Assembly (NCBI GenBank): GCA_015501055.1
Contig: JADNYV010000079.1
Span: 89,267 to 153,266 of the forward strand
Origin: Mucidula mucida
Taxonomy: Eukaryota > Basidiomycota > Agaricomycetes > Agaricales > Physalacriaceae
Direction of reading: 5' to 3'
Length of the DNA stretch: 64,000 nt
Under the pieces are notes generated by a model, which had not been told where the DNA came from, made no database searches, and was given only the letters and a program-made list of their open reading frames with translations. The translations under genes were made by a program, and so were the position numbers. Of this stretch, positions 12,240 through 25,485 are shown one piece after another. Position 1 is the first letter of the stretch. Each line of letters starts with the position of its first letter.

Positions 12240-13624
12240 ATGGAAGTCGCCGGGAACATGTGGACGACGCCAGGAAAAGGGGAGTCACTGATCGGAATTG
12301 TCACAGCCCCTCGGGACCTGCCGGAGCGCCTTGCTCTTATACTGCTCGACATCCTGGATCTCTGTGTCAACGGACACCCCAGAGAGACATGCTCTACTCA
12401 GCTCGTCCAGTAAGCTCTTCTCGGTTGTCTACTCGCTCAATGAACTCATGGATAATGACAGGTGTCGACAGGTTTACGCCACTTTTCTCAAGTAAGCTCA
12501 CATACATGGTTTCAGTAAGCTTTCGAAATACTCCTATAGACGTCTCCTAAAACATTGTCAGACCACCTGAAGCCCTCTATAGAGCCAACAACACTATTCA
12601 CATGTCATTGGTGACAAGTGCTAGTAACCGGATGGTCGAAGCGAAGGTCCTCAGAGCATTCCACCCATTCACCAACTCTGCTTGCATTCTAATCCAACCA
12701 CTCCAATATGCTCCTGGTCTACCGGACAGGCTCATCTGTAAGCTCGCTGATCGCCGCATTGGAGAGCGAACCGTGCCCTGGAGCGTCGACGTCGAGAGAC
12801 AGTTCCAAACATCTCTTCCGATGTACATCGAGCGCACTGGCGGACCTCCCGAAATCGACCAACATGGTGTGGCGCCTGAAGACCCGCGATGGTTCCACGA
12901 CCTCGATCAGTGGAGGTACGTAGACACTGCCCTCCACAAGGAGCAGAAGGCGTACGAAGCTCTCACCGACGCTCAGACGTTGGGTCTCGTGCCGAAATTC
13001 TTCGGTCGTGTACGCATCGCTATGTCGTCGGGCCGCTCTATCCATCCAGCTCTAGACGCCATCGACGGTCTGTTGATGGAATACATTCCCGGTCGCCTTA
13101 TGTCGTCCATTAGTCCCGGAGCCGATATATCCATAGGCGAAGCAGAGGCTATTTCGCAGAAGATTCTTGATCTGGCGAGGCGCCTCCGTCGCTACGGTGT
13201 CTCGCATAACGACCTCCATTCCAACAACGTCATCCTTCGCCATGGAACCAATGATCCGGTCATCATCGACTGGGGACGCGCAGGATTCCATGCCCTTGCT
13301 GGTAAAACATTTGCAGCACGATGGATGCATTCCTCGATGAGACAGGACTTCTACTCAGACATACGCAAAATCTTGAAGCGCTCCGATGGGAACATCTGGC
13401 ATCGCTTTAACACGCCTCCTTCGGATACGGCGCAAAGGCGCCTGGTGAAAGAGTGGGGATGGGGTTTCATCAACTCGTGGATCAGAGCTTTGCCGAAAGA
13501 GCAGTTGGAGATGTTATATTACGAGGATTCAACGGTCGACCCGGAACGTGGACTGAGATGGAGAGTCAGACCAGGTGTGAAAACAGCCAGCATTGTTGAG
13601 GATGATCCTGTGCCATCATATTAG
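12240..13624 (+). CDS. Atypical protein kinase-like protein, copy K2
   Basis: Duplicate of K1 with exons 12240-12409, 12462-12491 and 12562-13624. I see no coding difference from K1 in the long exon, so the encoded 420-residue protein is the same. The catalytic HNDLHSNN and DWG motifs are intact. The copy arose as passenger DNA of the 8.67-kb tandem duplication, which doubles dosage of an otherwise intact gene together with its divergent promoter. Confidence 0.78.
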
Positions 13625-14122
13625 CCATCGTCTATATCTACCCTTTGAATATGTATATTGTTGTTGTTGTGATATCCTTAGTGTCTTTTGAAAACAGATG
13701 CCCCCAAGAACAATGCACCATAAGTTTCATTTTGGGGGTGCAGTCATTTCGCGTGGTGAGGGTGATTTTGAAGACGTACAGGCCGGGACCGACTGTATTG
13801 TAGCCAGGCTATACAAAGTTGATATGAATGTTCCGAGTATGCCTACAGTTACTGTTCAACGAAATAGTATAACACCGGAGAACCACCATCCACTCAACAG
13901 CCTGCACAACAAAGGATGCGCCTGGGGGAACTCATCATCATATTCCCCGAAATCGCCCGTCCCACAAGTCTCGTCCCCGACCTCGAGCTCCAGTCGCTCT
14001 GGTTCATCCACTGCGCATACGCCACGACCGCCACGGCACCCGCCACCTCGTCCTTGTCGCTCTCCTCATCCATCATCAAGCGCAACTTTGCAGGCTCATC
14101 GCTCTTTACATTTCACGCCGCG

Positions 14123-14729
14123 TCACACGCCTACGGGCTTCTTTACACGCGCGCGGGGGACAGACAGCTGCTTGCACATCTTCTTGGCAATGTCGTCTAG
14201 CGTGATGTATTCAGGCGAAGAAGGCAAAAACGAGGTTGATTGGTCTTTGGTGGTGAGATACCGCGCGGGGAGGGAAAAGAGCTTTTTGGAGTGCATGAGG
14301 TCGAGGCGCTCTTGTACGCCTAGAGTGGCTGGGACGTGGCTTGGGTAGAAGAAAGATGCGCAGTCCGCGGTGAGAGCTAGCGTGGGGGGTGTTTAGAGGG
14401 AGGGATGGTGATGGACGAAAAACGCACTTAGGACGTCATGAGGCCTGGGCTATGAGGGTGAGCTTAAGCTTCGTGTCGGGCTAGAAGAGTGTCGGCTCGA
14501 TTTCGGCGAGCGGTGGATATCTGACCAGCGCACCTGTCCATCCCATTCCCCGCCACCAGCCGCCCCTCATCATTGACGCAATTTGCACCGGTCTCGTGCA
14601 TGATCAGTTGGCGAGCGCTCTTGACTTACATAGGATAGGCGTTGAGCCGGGCATGAGCAATTGGATGCAGTCCATGGCGTCATCCACAGATCTGTTGATA
14701 TGTTCCAAACGGACGGCGGGAGCGCGAAG
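14123..14729 (-). pseudogene. Gene Y, decayed, tandem copy
   Basis: Same sequence as 5450-6056 with the same lost base, in-frame TAG and 27-nt deletion, so the damage predates the tandem duplication. Confidence 0.4.
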
Positions 14730-15971
14730 AGGCGAAGATGAGGATGTGGTTATGAAGAGAAATCAAACCGTGGGAGCATCTGGGAAGCGGATAGATGCTC
14801 CAACACTTCCAGTGTGTGCGGACACGGCGACTGCGTGAGTGTGTGCTAACCTTTTCAGTGTGTATGTGTCGCCCACCAGTGTGACTGTGGTACGAATGGT
14901 AACTACCCACTAATCAATCATCGTGGCGTCAGGCCTCTTACAGCTGTTTCCAAAATTCTTGGACCGATCAAAAAGTGTCCCAAAAAATAAATCACCAAAA
15001 TAAACCAATTCCTGCAATTCCTCCAAGGACAGCGAGCAACAGGGCAACAGTCAGATATTTTTTCAGACATACTCAAGCATCCTCTCACCAAAGAGCAGCA
15101 GCATTTGTGCCGTGCTAAGGTAGCTGTTTGAGTTCTGCAGTGATTGGCTGCACTTAGAGGACCCTGATATCAAACAACATGTTTCCTTCGGAATCCTTCC
15201 TCTGCGCGGCCTCCACCCAGTGGTCAACTGTATTGGGAATGGAAGCATGATGTTATGAACCGCCATATTTTCACATTTTCACATCCTATCATATCTTATC
15301 CGGGCTTGTCTTATCAACCAACAGACTGTTTCATCATCTGTTTTGTCACCAATCATACTCCTTTTCATTACCAAAGCCATACTCATGTTGGACGCACACC
15401 AAACACATGGATGACATCATACATGCCAATACCTCATGGACTTCCTATTGTATACACACCACCGACACTTGTAGCACACATCGTTGTTTCAGTATTATTA
15501 CTTACATGCAGTTACCACTTGTTAGAGACCTCAACAAGTTTCTGGGTCATGCGGAAACTCGAGTACTTGATCCGGCCGGGGATCTCGGCTACTCGACTTG
15601 TTTGATCCGCAGATCAATAGCAAGTTGGGTCATAAACGGATCGCGAGTAGGGCATCTGAGCGGTGAGTACTTGTTATGAGTACTCGCACTTACTCGCACC
15701 TATTGGATATACCCAACAACAAGGGTAAGACCACTGCCTGTGTTGTGTTGAAGGATTGGTTCAAGTCAGGCCTTGTGCCTATTGAGCAAGTAATTCGGAT
15801 TTTTAATGAAAAAGCCGCACAGAAAGGTAAATCTGATGAGTAGTTATTACAAAGTGGTTGTTTATGTACAGTTTTATTACAATATTATGTAGCTTGATCC
15901 GCGAGTATTTGCAACTTGTTACTGATCCGGATTGTCTTTGAGTACTCAACTTGTTTAACCCGCGAGTCAGC

Positions 15972-18900
15972 TAGTAAATAGCACGGTATGGACGGTATGC
16001 GACGGTATGACGGGTCGGGTAAGTCACGGGACGGGTACGGTCTCCGGTCCGACATACCGTCGGTATACCGCCACACCGCCACATACCGTTGCCTCAGAGG
16101 TGTCTCCTTAGTGTCACACCATGATCGAAAGGCTTAAAACTATATAGTATTATCTAAAAAATCAAATTCTACCTGACAAAACGACGAGAAGCCTAACAAC
16201 CGAGTCATTTTACTACTACCATGTCCGACGACGAGTACGAAGAGCAGCAGCCCCTGCCACCTCGTAAGCGAAATGCTAGCTCTCGTGTTCTCGAAGCAGA
16301 AGAGCACGAGGCCGCTCGTCGCAATGCATCCAATGCTGCTCGGGCCAAGAAAGCGAGAACATCGACTAATTCTACCACCCGCGACAATGCGCCACAAGCG
16401 GGCTCTTCCCGCTCCACCGGTGCTTCCACCAGCAAGGTTGACACTGGCTGTGGTATGCAGGGAACCCTGCTTAAGCACGGGCACGAAATTAGAGGTATGT
16501 TCGAGTCATTGGTCAAATAGGAGACTTACCAGAAAATATAGGTAATCGTTGTCGTCGTTCACCCTCCCGCTCGCGCTCCGACCACGACGGCGCCTCTGTC
16601 ATCGATGTCGATGCCACGGACAGCGAGAAGAGCGCCGGCGAGAATGCAGACGGTGATGTCGCTATGGGTGACGCCACCAAGAAGTCCAAGGCCAGGAAGC
16701 AGAAGAACAAGAGCAAGGGCAAGAGGAAAGCCTCGGCCAAGGCTACGACCAAAGAGGAGTCCAACATGGAGTCCGAGGTCGAGACTGGTGACCCATTCCC
16801 GAACGAGGTCACCGACGCTGATAAGGATGCACTCGGTAAGCGATGATATAATGACGAGGCAAATAAAACTTACCTAGTAATGCAGAGCATGCGAAGAAGA
16901 AGTGGACCTCCTCGGTCTACATCTTCTTCCAGGAGCCCACCGTCGAGATCGTCAATGGCCGCAAGGCCCACGTCTTCCGTTGCGGTGCTCGCGGCTGCAA
17001 ACACCAGGTCAATTGCTATCAAGACAATCGTGTCAACACCAAGGACCGTAACTCACCAAGCAATCTCCGGAGCCATGCCGTGACGTGCTGGGGAAAGGAC
17101 ACCGTTGTCGCAGCTGACAAGACAACGGCAGAGGGTGCTCGCGAGGCCCTCAAGAAGCACGAGAAGCATCCCAATGGTGATATCAAGAGCTTCTTCCAAC
17201 GCCAGATGCAGCGTACTGGTCGACCGACCTATTCCGACCGTCGTCATACACCTGCTCAAGCTTGGTTAGTTCTTCTTACAATCCAGAGAGACATCGTACT
17301 TACTGTTGACGCAGTGCGCAAATGGCTCGATGGGTCGCCGAAGATGGACGTCCCTTCTCCATCGTCAGCGATGAAGGCTACCACAGCCTCCAGAAGACAG
17401 GCCGCCCGGATTATTACATCCCACATCCGACGACTGTCTCACGCAACGTTAAACAGATCTACGCCATTACTCGCGGCGGCGCAATTAATAAAATGCTACA
17501 GGTATGTTAATTCTACGCACAAAAAATAAGAAATGGCACTTACCAAATGGTAGGAGTACGAGGGCGACTTGAGCTTCTCGTACGATACCTGGACGTCTCC
17601 GAATCACATCCCGTACGGCGCGCTTTGTGTCGACAGGCTTGCCGAGGATGGTACTATTGAAAGTTTCTTGTTAGATTTTATCGACCTGCCGAAGGTAGTT
17701 TAACGTACCTCTGTGAATAAAAGTTCGAGCATTTACATTCTCTTAGAGGCACACGGGCCTCAACATGGCATTGCAAATTGCGCGCATTATAAATGAGTTT
17801 GGTCTGGGACATAAGGTTAGTTGGCTCATTCATCTAACAAGTATTTGAGACTTACTTAGTTTCCAGTTCCTGTCCTTGACGATGGACAATGCCAGCAACA
17901 ACGACACGTTGACCGCCGAGCTCGAAAAACTCATCCCGTCGTTCTGCGGAGACAAGCAGCAAACAAGATGTTTTGCGCATACCATCAATCTCGTCGCGCG
18001 CGCATTCCTGGGTCTGTTCGATCCTCCCAAAAAGAAGAAGAAGACCAAGAAAACTGGTGCCGATGAAACCGTTAATGACGACGGAGAAGATGATGACGAC
18101 GGCGAGGACAACTTGGACCGGGCGGCACGCGAGCTCGACAAGTTGATGAAGGAATTGGAGGAAGAGGATGGTGAGGAGAAGGACAAAGACGACGGTCTCG
18201 TTGACATGGTGGCGGAGCTCTCAAAAGCGGAACGTGCCAGTCTCGAAGAAGAGATCAAGCCAGTCCGCAAGGCATTGATCAAGGTACGTTCCAGGTCTTT
18301 GGTTTAATTCAGTTCGTTCGGGAATTCCCACGCTATCTCCGTGGACTTCTTGGGCGCTTACCTTACCTTCGCGTCTCTCTTTGACCTCTTGCCACGAACA
18401 ATTCTGTTGCTCCAGTCGCGACTTTGTGTCGCGCTGCGGCCGCCGTTAGTACAACTCTGCGTCGTGCTATCCGGACAGTGCTCGCCACTGCACAGTGGCA
18501 GCCGACATTGTGCTCACCGGGATTCTTGTACGTGTTTCTGTCAATCCGTTATGTTAGTGACTGACAGCTGTGTGATTTGCAGCCTTTACAGTGTCCCGGC
18601 TGATGTTGACGAACTTTCTTGCTTTCTTTGCGTCTCCTTCAGTGTTCATGCTGTTCAGTCGTTTACTGACACAATTTTAACAGGTCCGAACGCTGTCCTA
18701 CAAGATCATCAACTCGACAACAATTCTCTTGCCAGCGTGGAAGGAATTCCTGAAATCTCGTGGACGCAATGTTCTTATTATTCCCCGGGATGTTCGTACG
18801 CGATGGAACTCGACGTTCGACATGCTGTGTTCGTCCTGAAGTATCGGACAGAGGTTACTGATTTTACTGCTGTGGCTGCCAATGGACTACGCAAATTTGA

Positions 18901-20197
18901 ACTCGACGACGATGAGTGGGAAACGCTCGACTCTATCTGCGAAATTCTGAAGGTGCGTTTATTGATAAGTTTCTCTCAGTCGCGATGATGTCTGACAACG
19001 GCCAGGTCTGCAAGCAAGGCACCCTGCTCTTCTCGAAGGAGGCTGCATTACTCTTGCAGGTCATTCCAGCGATGGATATTATCGAGGATGTCTTTACAAC
19101 AATGACGATTGAAAAGCCCGACCCAAACGACGCGAAGCGCACCATTACCAAGACTTTGTCGCCGGCGCTCAAAGCTAGTATGGCTCTCGGACACGCAACT
19201 CTGAACAAGTATTATCGTCTGATGGACGACTCAGAGGTGTACTGCATTGCCATGGGTACGTTTTCGTTATTTTATTGACCATTTCTGACCTACGTTGCAG
19301 TTCTTCACCCGGAGTATAAACTCAAGTACTTCAAGGATCAGCATTGGGACCAGAGCTGGATCGACAACACGTGCAAGGTTGTTCGTCAGCGTTACAATGA
19401 CCGGTATGCTGGTCGTACGGACCTCCTCTCAGATGCAGACCGGCAAGCCGAAGAGGCGAAAGATAAAGCGGTAAGTCATCTTTGATGAGATGTTCTAGAG
19501 CTGATTGTGCTTCAGGAAGCACCGCGAGGAATGTTTAATCTCCATCGTCGACCAGATCCTGGTTCAGACGATGAGGACGACGAGTTGGAGCGGTACCTCA
19601 ACGCGAAGCCCGTTGCCGTCAACAACCCCATCAAGTGGTGGATCAAACACCGTCAAGAATACCCTCGTCTGCGCGCATGGCGCTTGACTATCATACGATC
19701 CCAGGTACAAACGTCTCTCGTCATTACTTGTTCCGTTCTCACACCTCGACAGCTACATCTGTGAATGTTGAGCGGGCTTTCAGTCGTGCGCGCCGATTGA
19801 TTGGTTGGGAGCGCAACCGCTTAAGTGCGCAGAGCATTCAAGCTCTGATGTGCTTGGGATCATGGAGCAAGTTGGGTTATGTCACCAACGACGTCCTAGC
19901 TGAGGTGACGAAGGACGGTGCAGTGCAGGTACCAAAGGAGGATATGGATAAGGTGGAGATTAACTTCCCAGAGGGTTATGATAGTATTCATTGAATGTAC
20001 TGTACATTAGACTATCCGACATATGTATACTTACCCGTCTGAGTGAGTTTGAGCTCGGACCACCAACGGGTTGCGGTATACCGCAAATACCGTGCGGTAT
20101 ACTCATACCGTATACCGTGCACTGGCGGTACGGTATCCAACTGGACGGGTACGGTATGCCGAGGTGGTACCCGCAGTACTACCCGGGCTGTTTACTA
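15972..20197 (+). mobile_element. hAT-I element, copy C (complete, matched TSD)
   Basis: 4226 bp, TIR TAGTAAATAGCACGG at 15972 and TAGTAAACAGCCCGG on the minus strand ending 20197. It is flanked on both sides by GAGTCAGC (15964-15971 and 20198-20205), an 8-bp duplication as expected for hAT. The insertion is inside hAT-III. Its 3' subterminal region has an extra 21-22 bp of GCGGTATACC-type repeat near 20078-20100 that copies A and B lack. Confidence 0.93.
16221..19994 (+). pseudogene. hAT-I transposase, copy C (frameshifted late)
   Basis: Same exon order as copy B: start at 16221, BED-like finger about 16983-17090, first Asp in SYDTWTS about 17585, second in LTMDNASNND (17876), an uninterrupted acidic/lysine exon to 18283 (best preserved of the three copies), WNSTFD near 18815 and the C-terminal SVNVERAFSRARR exon near 19760. 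Two private one-base losses disable it: GCTGTGTTCG for GCTGTTGTTCG near 18828 and CGTCTGCGC for CGTCTTGCGC near 19669. A corrected or closely related copy elsewhere could be the autonomous source, since TIRs and target duplications are intact. Confidence 0.87.
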
Positions 20198-20958
20198 GAG
20201 TCAGCGCGGATTGAGTAAGTTCCGGATCACGAGTATGCCCTTTTGGTAAGGAATAGCACGGGTTTGGTGGGTTGGCGTTGGTTGCGGGTGCGGGTTGGCG
20301 CGGGCACGGGTGTGGGTTGTGAGCTTGACACCCGTGGGCAGCCCACTGCGCTCGCAACAACCCGTACTTCCTATTTAGGAAGGTGCTGCTATTTTGGATT
20401 CTGGCAGGCGGAAGAGGTTTCCGCCTGCCTCAGCAATACAATTTGCCTCCGTCTTACATATACACGGGGCTTGAAACTATGCAGGAGGCTACGGTATTTT
20501 ATAGCCAAGTAATTGACAGATTATTTTCTCTTAGTTACTACCTACATGCCTGCCTATGAAGACTCCCCCCCACCTGTCGCTGCCGGCAAAAAGCGTAAGT
20601 GTAAGCTATCCGCAAAGGCATCAGCATCGAGCTCCCGTACTACCGGTATCGATGCAGGAGAGGGTCTTTGTAGGACACTCCTAAAAAACGGAATCCCGTT
20701 GCGCGGTTAGTTTTTTTTTTGTTCAATGCAGAGCGAAAATGCTTACCTTGCATCGACAGATGCACTGCCGCGTCCTCAACCACAGGCTTCTGGCTCGACA
20801 ATCATCGACTACTTCGCCCTTAACAGTGGCGGTGTCCATAGCAACGATGAAGCCGAGGACGGTAGTGCACCACTGAACCCGAAAAAGAGAAGGCGGCTCA
20901 AGAAGAAGGCGGGTACTGCTACTGACAAGGACACAGCACCAGCTGCGCTGCCAGCACC

Positions 20959-21489
20959 TGTTAGCGACTGACTATAGCCACGAGACTAAACCAGATACCA
21001 CAGCAAGAACTTAAGGGAGAAAGTGTTTGTGTTCGTAAGACTAGGCTAGGCCAGGTGTATAAACGAGATCGGAACTAAAGTACAATGATGCTATGCTACT
21101 GCTTATATACTAGTAAGTCTGTGCTTGGGACTCCTTGTCCATACATGTTTCTGCTAGGGTTAACTCCACACCCTTGACCCAATGTTGTATGCTACTAGTC
21201 CGTGAAACCATTAAATACGAGTGGTAACTGCATGTAAGTAATAATACTGAAACAACCATGTGTGCTACGAGTGTCGGTGGTGTGTATACAATAGGGAGTC
21301 CATGAGGTATTGGCATGTATGATGTCATCCATGTGTTGGGCGTATGTCCAACATGAGTACGGCTTTGGTAATAAAAAGAAGTATGATCAGTGATGAAACA
21401 GATGATGAAACAGTCCGTTGGTTGATAAGACAAGCCCCCAATAAGATATGATAAGATGTGAAAATATGAAAATATGGCAATTCATAACA
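20959..21489 (-). repeat. gypsy-1 3' LTR
   Basis: 531 bp, TGTTATGAATTGCC to GTCGCTAACA on the minus strand. Contains TATATAA and the TAGTTCCGATCT start motif (plus-strand AGATCGGAACTA near 21067-21078). Confidence 0.9.
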
Positions 21490-21503
21490 TTACCCCCTCC
21501 TTA
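21490..21503 (-). promoter_or_regulatory. gypsy-1 polypurine tract
   Basis: The minus strand reads AAGGAGGGGGTAA directly before the 3' LTR. The stop codon of pol (TAA at 21501-21503) overlaps its start. Confidence 0.75.
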
Positions 21504-24500
21504 AGGCGCAAGTTCCATTCTGCGCCAGAGTCGCTCCATGAGGGCTGCAGAGGGTAGCATGACGTCAAGAGGTTCGGTGTCAGGCGGTGGCATGGGTCGG
21601 AATAGATGTGATGGAAATTGCGATATGGGAATTTCAATGCGAGCAAGCGCAGGTGGCTTTGGCTTATTCGGGTACTGCTGGTGGAAATCGCGAATAGCTT
21701 CGTCGGCATTCTTGAGATTGCATGCCGGTTCCCATGTCTCTTTGTGTGTGCCATAACCCTTCCAGTGAACCTTGTATTGGAAACCCCTACGGTACTTCCG
21801 GGAATTCACCACTTTCTCAACCTCCCATTCCGGTTCGGCTCCTTCCAGCACAGGTGGTGGACGCATGTCTTGGGGTTGCGTCAGAAATTGCGGCTCGTGG
21901 TAAGGCGTCAACAGGGCCTCATTGAACACTGGATGGATGCTTTTCCACGTGTGAGGAATCTGGAGCTTGTAAGAGCTCATCCCTACTTTCTTGATCACTT
22001 TGAACGGCCCAAATTGTTTGTCATCAAGCTTCTTCATTGGTCGGTCCATGCTGAGATTTGTCCCTTCCAGCCATACTTTGTCGCCTTCCTTGTACTCTAC
22101 TGCTTCTGTTCGCTTCCTGTCATAAAACCGTTTCATGTCCTCTTTTGCCATCTTCAATGCTGACCCCACTTCATCCCATGTCTTCCTCATGCCGTCGGCA
22201 AACTCCTGCGCAGTCTCATTTCTCGATGCCGTTTTTGGAGCGGTGCCTTTGTAGGGATGTCTGCCCATGTCTGCAAAGAACGGAGTGACTTTGGTCGCCG
22301 AGTGAACTCGATTGTTGTAAACGAATTCAGCACAGGATAGCCATTCGTGCCAGTCGTTCTGATGGTAGTTGACAAATAACCGTAAGAAATGTTCTATCTC
22401 TTGGTTCAGCTGTTCCGTCTGCCCATTTGCCTGTGGATGATATGCCGTTGTAAAGTTTCCTTGTATGCCCAACAACCGGTACAACTCCTTCATAAAACGC
22501 AAGTGGTATTGTGGACCGCAATCATGTATCATCTGTCGTGGCATCCCATGTATGGGGAAAATGCGATCATGGTAAATGCGGGCCATGCCTTCTGACGTCA
22601 AAGTGGTGTGTGTCGGTATGATATGTAATCGCTTTGTGAAATGGTCCACAAACGTGCTGATCGTGTTGTATCCTCCCGATTCCGGCAGCTCTCCAATCAT
22701 GTCCGTCCCTACTATCTCCCATGGCTCGCTTGGCACATCAATAGGGTGAAGAGGTGCAGCCGGCTTCGTGCGATATGACTTGGTGACCTGGCATTTTTGA
22801 CACCCTTCCACGTATTCCCGGACATCTCAGCTAATTCCAGGCCACCAATAGGTGCGTGTAATCAGCTCGAGGGTCTTGTACCGTCCTGGATGTCCTACAA
22901 GCTGTGCGTTGTAATGCATTCCAATAACTTTTCCCCGCAATTCCTTGTCCTTCGGTATGTAGATACGATCCTTCCATATAATAAGTCTATTTTCCTTCTC
23001 TTCCCATCCTTTTTCTTTGTTTTCTAATGCTTTTTGTACGTATCTGTCTTTGTTTCCTTTTCTTTGGTTGCTTTTGTTATGTAATTCGTCCTCCGGTGTA
23101 TCTACTGTATGTAAAGAGAATTGCATTTGTGAAATAAAAAACTCCGGCTTGAGCAAAACAACGTTTTCGTTATCTTTTTCCCCCTTCTCAAGGCCTGTCA
23201 TCCTTGACAAGGCATCAGCTTTTCCCGTCGTCCTGCCTGGCTTATGAATCATCTGTATGTCATATTCCGCCAACTCCGTAACCCATCGTGCCTGCCTCCG
23301 ATTCAACTTCTGTGGCTTCCGGAAGTACTGAAGGTTTTGATGATTGGTGAAAACCTTCACTGTCTCCTTAGCGCCTAGGAGGTATTGTTGCCAGTCGTTG
23401 ATTGAGTCCATGATAGCCATCATCTCTTTGTCGTAGATCTCATAATTGCGCTCCACTTCGTTCAGCGTGCGAGACCAAAAGGCTACTGGTCTCCATTTTC
23501 CGTCAACAAACTGGGAAAGAACCGCCCCGTTTGCATAGTTCAAGGAGTCCGCCTCAACTCAAAACTTGCCGTTGTCGCGTGGTACGATCAGAACGGGTTC
23601 TTCCGTCATCCTCCGTTTCAACTCCTCAAACGCCTCGTGCTGCTCCATGCCCCAAACCCACTCGCCCTTCCCAGTTAGCGATGTCAGTGGCTTCGCTACT
23701 CCCGCAAATCCCCGGATGAACCGTTGGTAGAAGTTGCAGAACCCCAGGAATGACTGTACTTCCTTCTTCTTTGTCAGCTCCTTCCATTTCTTCACTATGG
23801 CCACTTTTGCCGGATCCATCTTCACTTCTCCTCCTCCAACAATAACTCCTAAGTAGTCTACAGTATGTGCCTCAAAACTACATTTCTCGGGCTTTAAATA
23901 CAACTTATTTACTTGTAATATTTCTAATACTTGTCGTACAATATGCCTATGTTCTTCCAACGTGTTTGTAAAGATAAGTATATCATCCAGGTAAACTATA
24001 ACATGTCCTTCATCGATCAGCTCCTTCAGAATGTGATTCATGAACGATTGGAATGTCGCCGGCGAGTTTGTAAGTCCGAAGAACATGACTGAGGGCTCAA
24101 ACAGGCCTCGGTTTGTTCTAAACGCCGCTTTCCACTCATCACCTTCTTTGATCCGGATGTTATTGTAACCCCATCGGACATCCATCTTTGTGAAACACTT
24201 TGCTCCCTTCAGCTCGTTGATAAGTTTTGGATCAACGGTAAGGGGTATCAGTTTTGATCGTCATGTCATTCAATTTCCGATAATCCTGCACGGGCCAAAG
24301 ACTTCCGTCCTTCTTCTTGACAAAGAAGAAGGGTGATGCCATAGGTGAAATTGATGGCCGTATACGTCCCGTCCGTATGTTTTCTTCCAGGAACTCATCT
24401 AACGCCTTCTGCTTGGATGGACTAAGGGGATAAACCTTGCAGTCAACCGGTTTGGAACCAGGCGTAAGTTCTATCGCGTGATCCCAGGGTCTTCGCTCCG

Positions 24501-25485
24501 GTAACTTGTCAAAGTCCGCCTTGCTGAATACATTGGAAAATTCCTCGATGTAAGGTGCAGCAGCGGATGAAGGCTGTTGTGATCTCAGCTTTTCTCCGCT
24601 TTTGCGATAGTTGTCCCAGTCCATCCAGAACAAACGCTCTCCCTCTTCCAACTTCTCTTCTACGTCTTCTCCTTCATCTTCCGGTGAGTTGTACTCGGGT
24701 AGGTAGCCGCAACGGTCTGGGCATCGATCAAAAGTCAACGTGGATTCCGTCCAGTTGATCGTGGAGTTGTGATATCGTAACCAATCTAGCCCCAAAAAGA
24801 TGCTTGTTTTGCCGAGATTGGTGACGGCCAACTCAATCTTTTTGGTGTGATCTCCAATCTTCATCCGGACCTCCACAAAACCTTTGATTGCTCCTCCCTC
24901 ATTTAGGGTTCCATCCGCATTGTAGACAGGAAGCTTGACCAGTAACTCCTTGATCGGGAGTCCGTTCCTTTCAACGAATTCTTTATTGACGCAAGAACCC
25001 GTTGCTCCACTGTCAAGAAGGGCACTCGTTTCCCATTCAGAGCCTGTGTGCATGCTCTCTATGATTACTCGGAGTTTCATGACCTGCCCCTTTGTTTCCC
25101 GGATGTACTTCCTTGACTTTTTCAACTCCGTCACAACTTCCACTGCAGCTTCCTTTGTCAACGCTCTGATCGCCATCACCTTCTCTTCCGTTGCTTCTCT
25201 CTCTCTCTGCTCTGGCATCCATGCTCTCAAAATTCCCACTGCTGTCAACACTTCATCCTCTCTTAGCCGTTGTGCGATCCACTTGGGCGTATTTGGCTCA
25301 AATCTTTCTTTCGCAGGTTTTGTTGGTGAAGTCGTCGATGATATTTTAGGTGTATCAGTACCAGTACTATAAATAGATTCTGCATCTGACGACTTTTCCC
25401 TTGATGACTGCTCCGGCAGGACTGCGTCTACTGCGGGAGCTTCGCAAAACCCAACTCTTGGCCAACTTCTTCTTCTCCTCGTCAT
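21501..25485 (-). pseudogene. gypsy-1 pol (protease, RT, RNase H, integrase, chromodomain), broken
   Basis: Pieces in order on the minus strand. 25485-24232: protease with LLDSGATGSCVN and the RT start [20 protein letters not shown]. 24185-23559: RT core with VIVYLDDILIF (catalytic DD) and thumb YLGVIVGG. 23543-22827: RNase H with FTNHQNLQYF and the integrase HHCC start GHPGRYKTLE. 22811-21501: integrase core with Asp in GTDMIG, Asp in HDCGPQYH and Glu in NGQTEQLNQEIE, the GPF motif, and a chromodomain EWEVEKVVNSRKY to HWKGYGTHKETWEP. Breaks are a base loss near 24237, TGA at about 23545-23547 (R in relatives, CGA) and TGA at about 22824-22826 (also CGA-like). The chromodomain would steer integration to methylated histone tails. 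Confidence 0.9.

Larger units (their letters stand above)
11504..15971. repeat. Tandem duplication unit, inter-hAT segment 2
   Basis: Second copy of the segment between hAT-I B and C. Besides kinase K2 and gene Y it contains a second gene X start (11546 on the minus strand, again cut by hAT-I at 11504) and duplicate left fragments of the nest: mariner-like end 14941-15250, LTR left part 15251-15522 and hAT-III left end 15523-15971. These truncated left ends are what a tandem duplication predicts, not independent insertions. Confidence 0.95.

Noticed and set aside
21618..22163. 181-aa plus-strand ORF over gypsy-1 integrase
   Set aside because: Antisense to the integrase-chromodomain frame; no independent start signal or domain.
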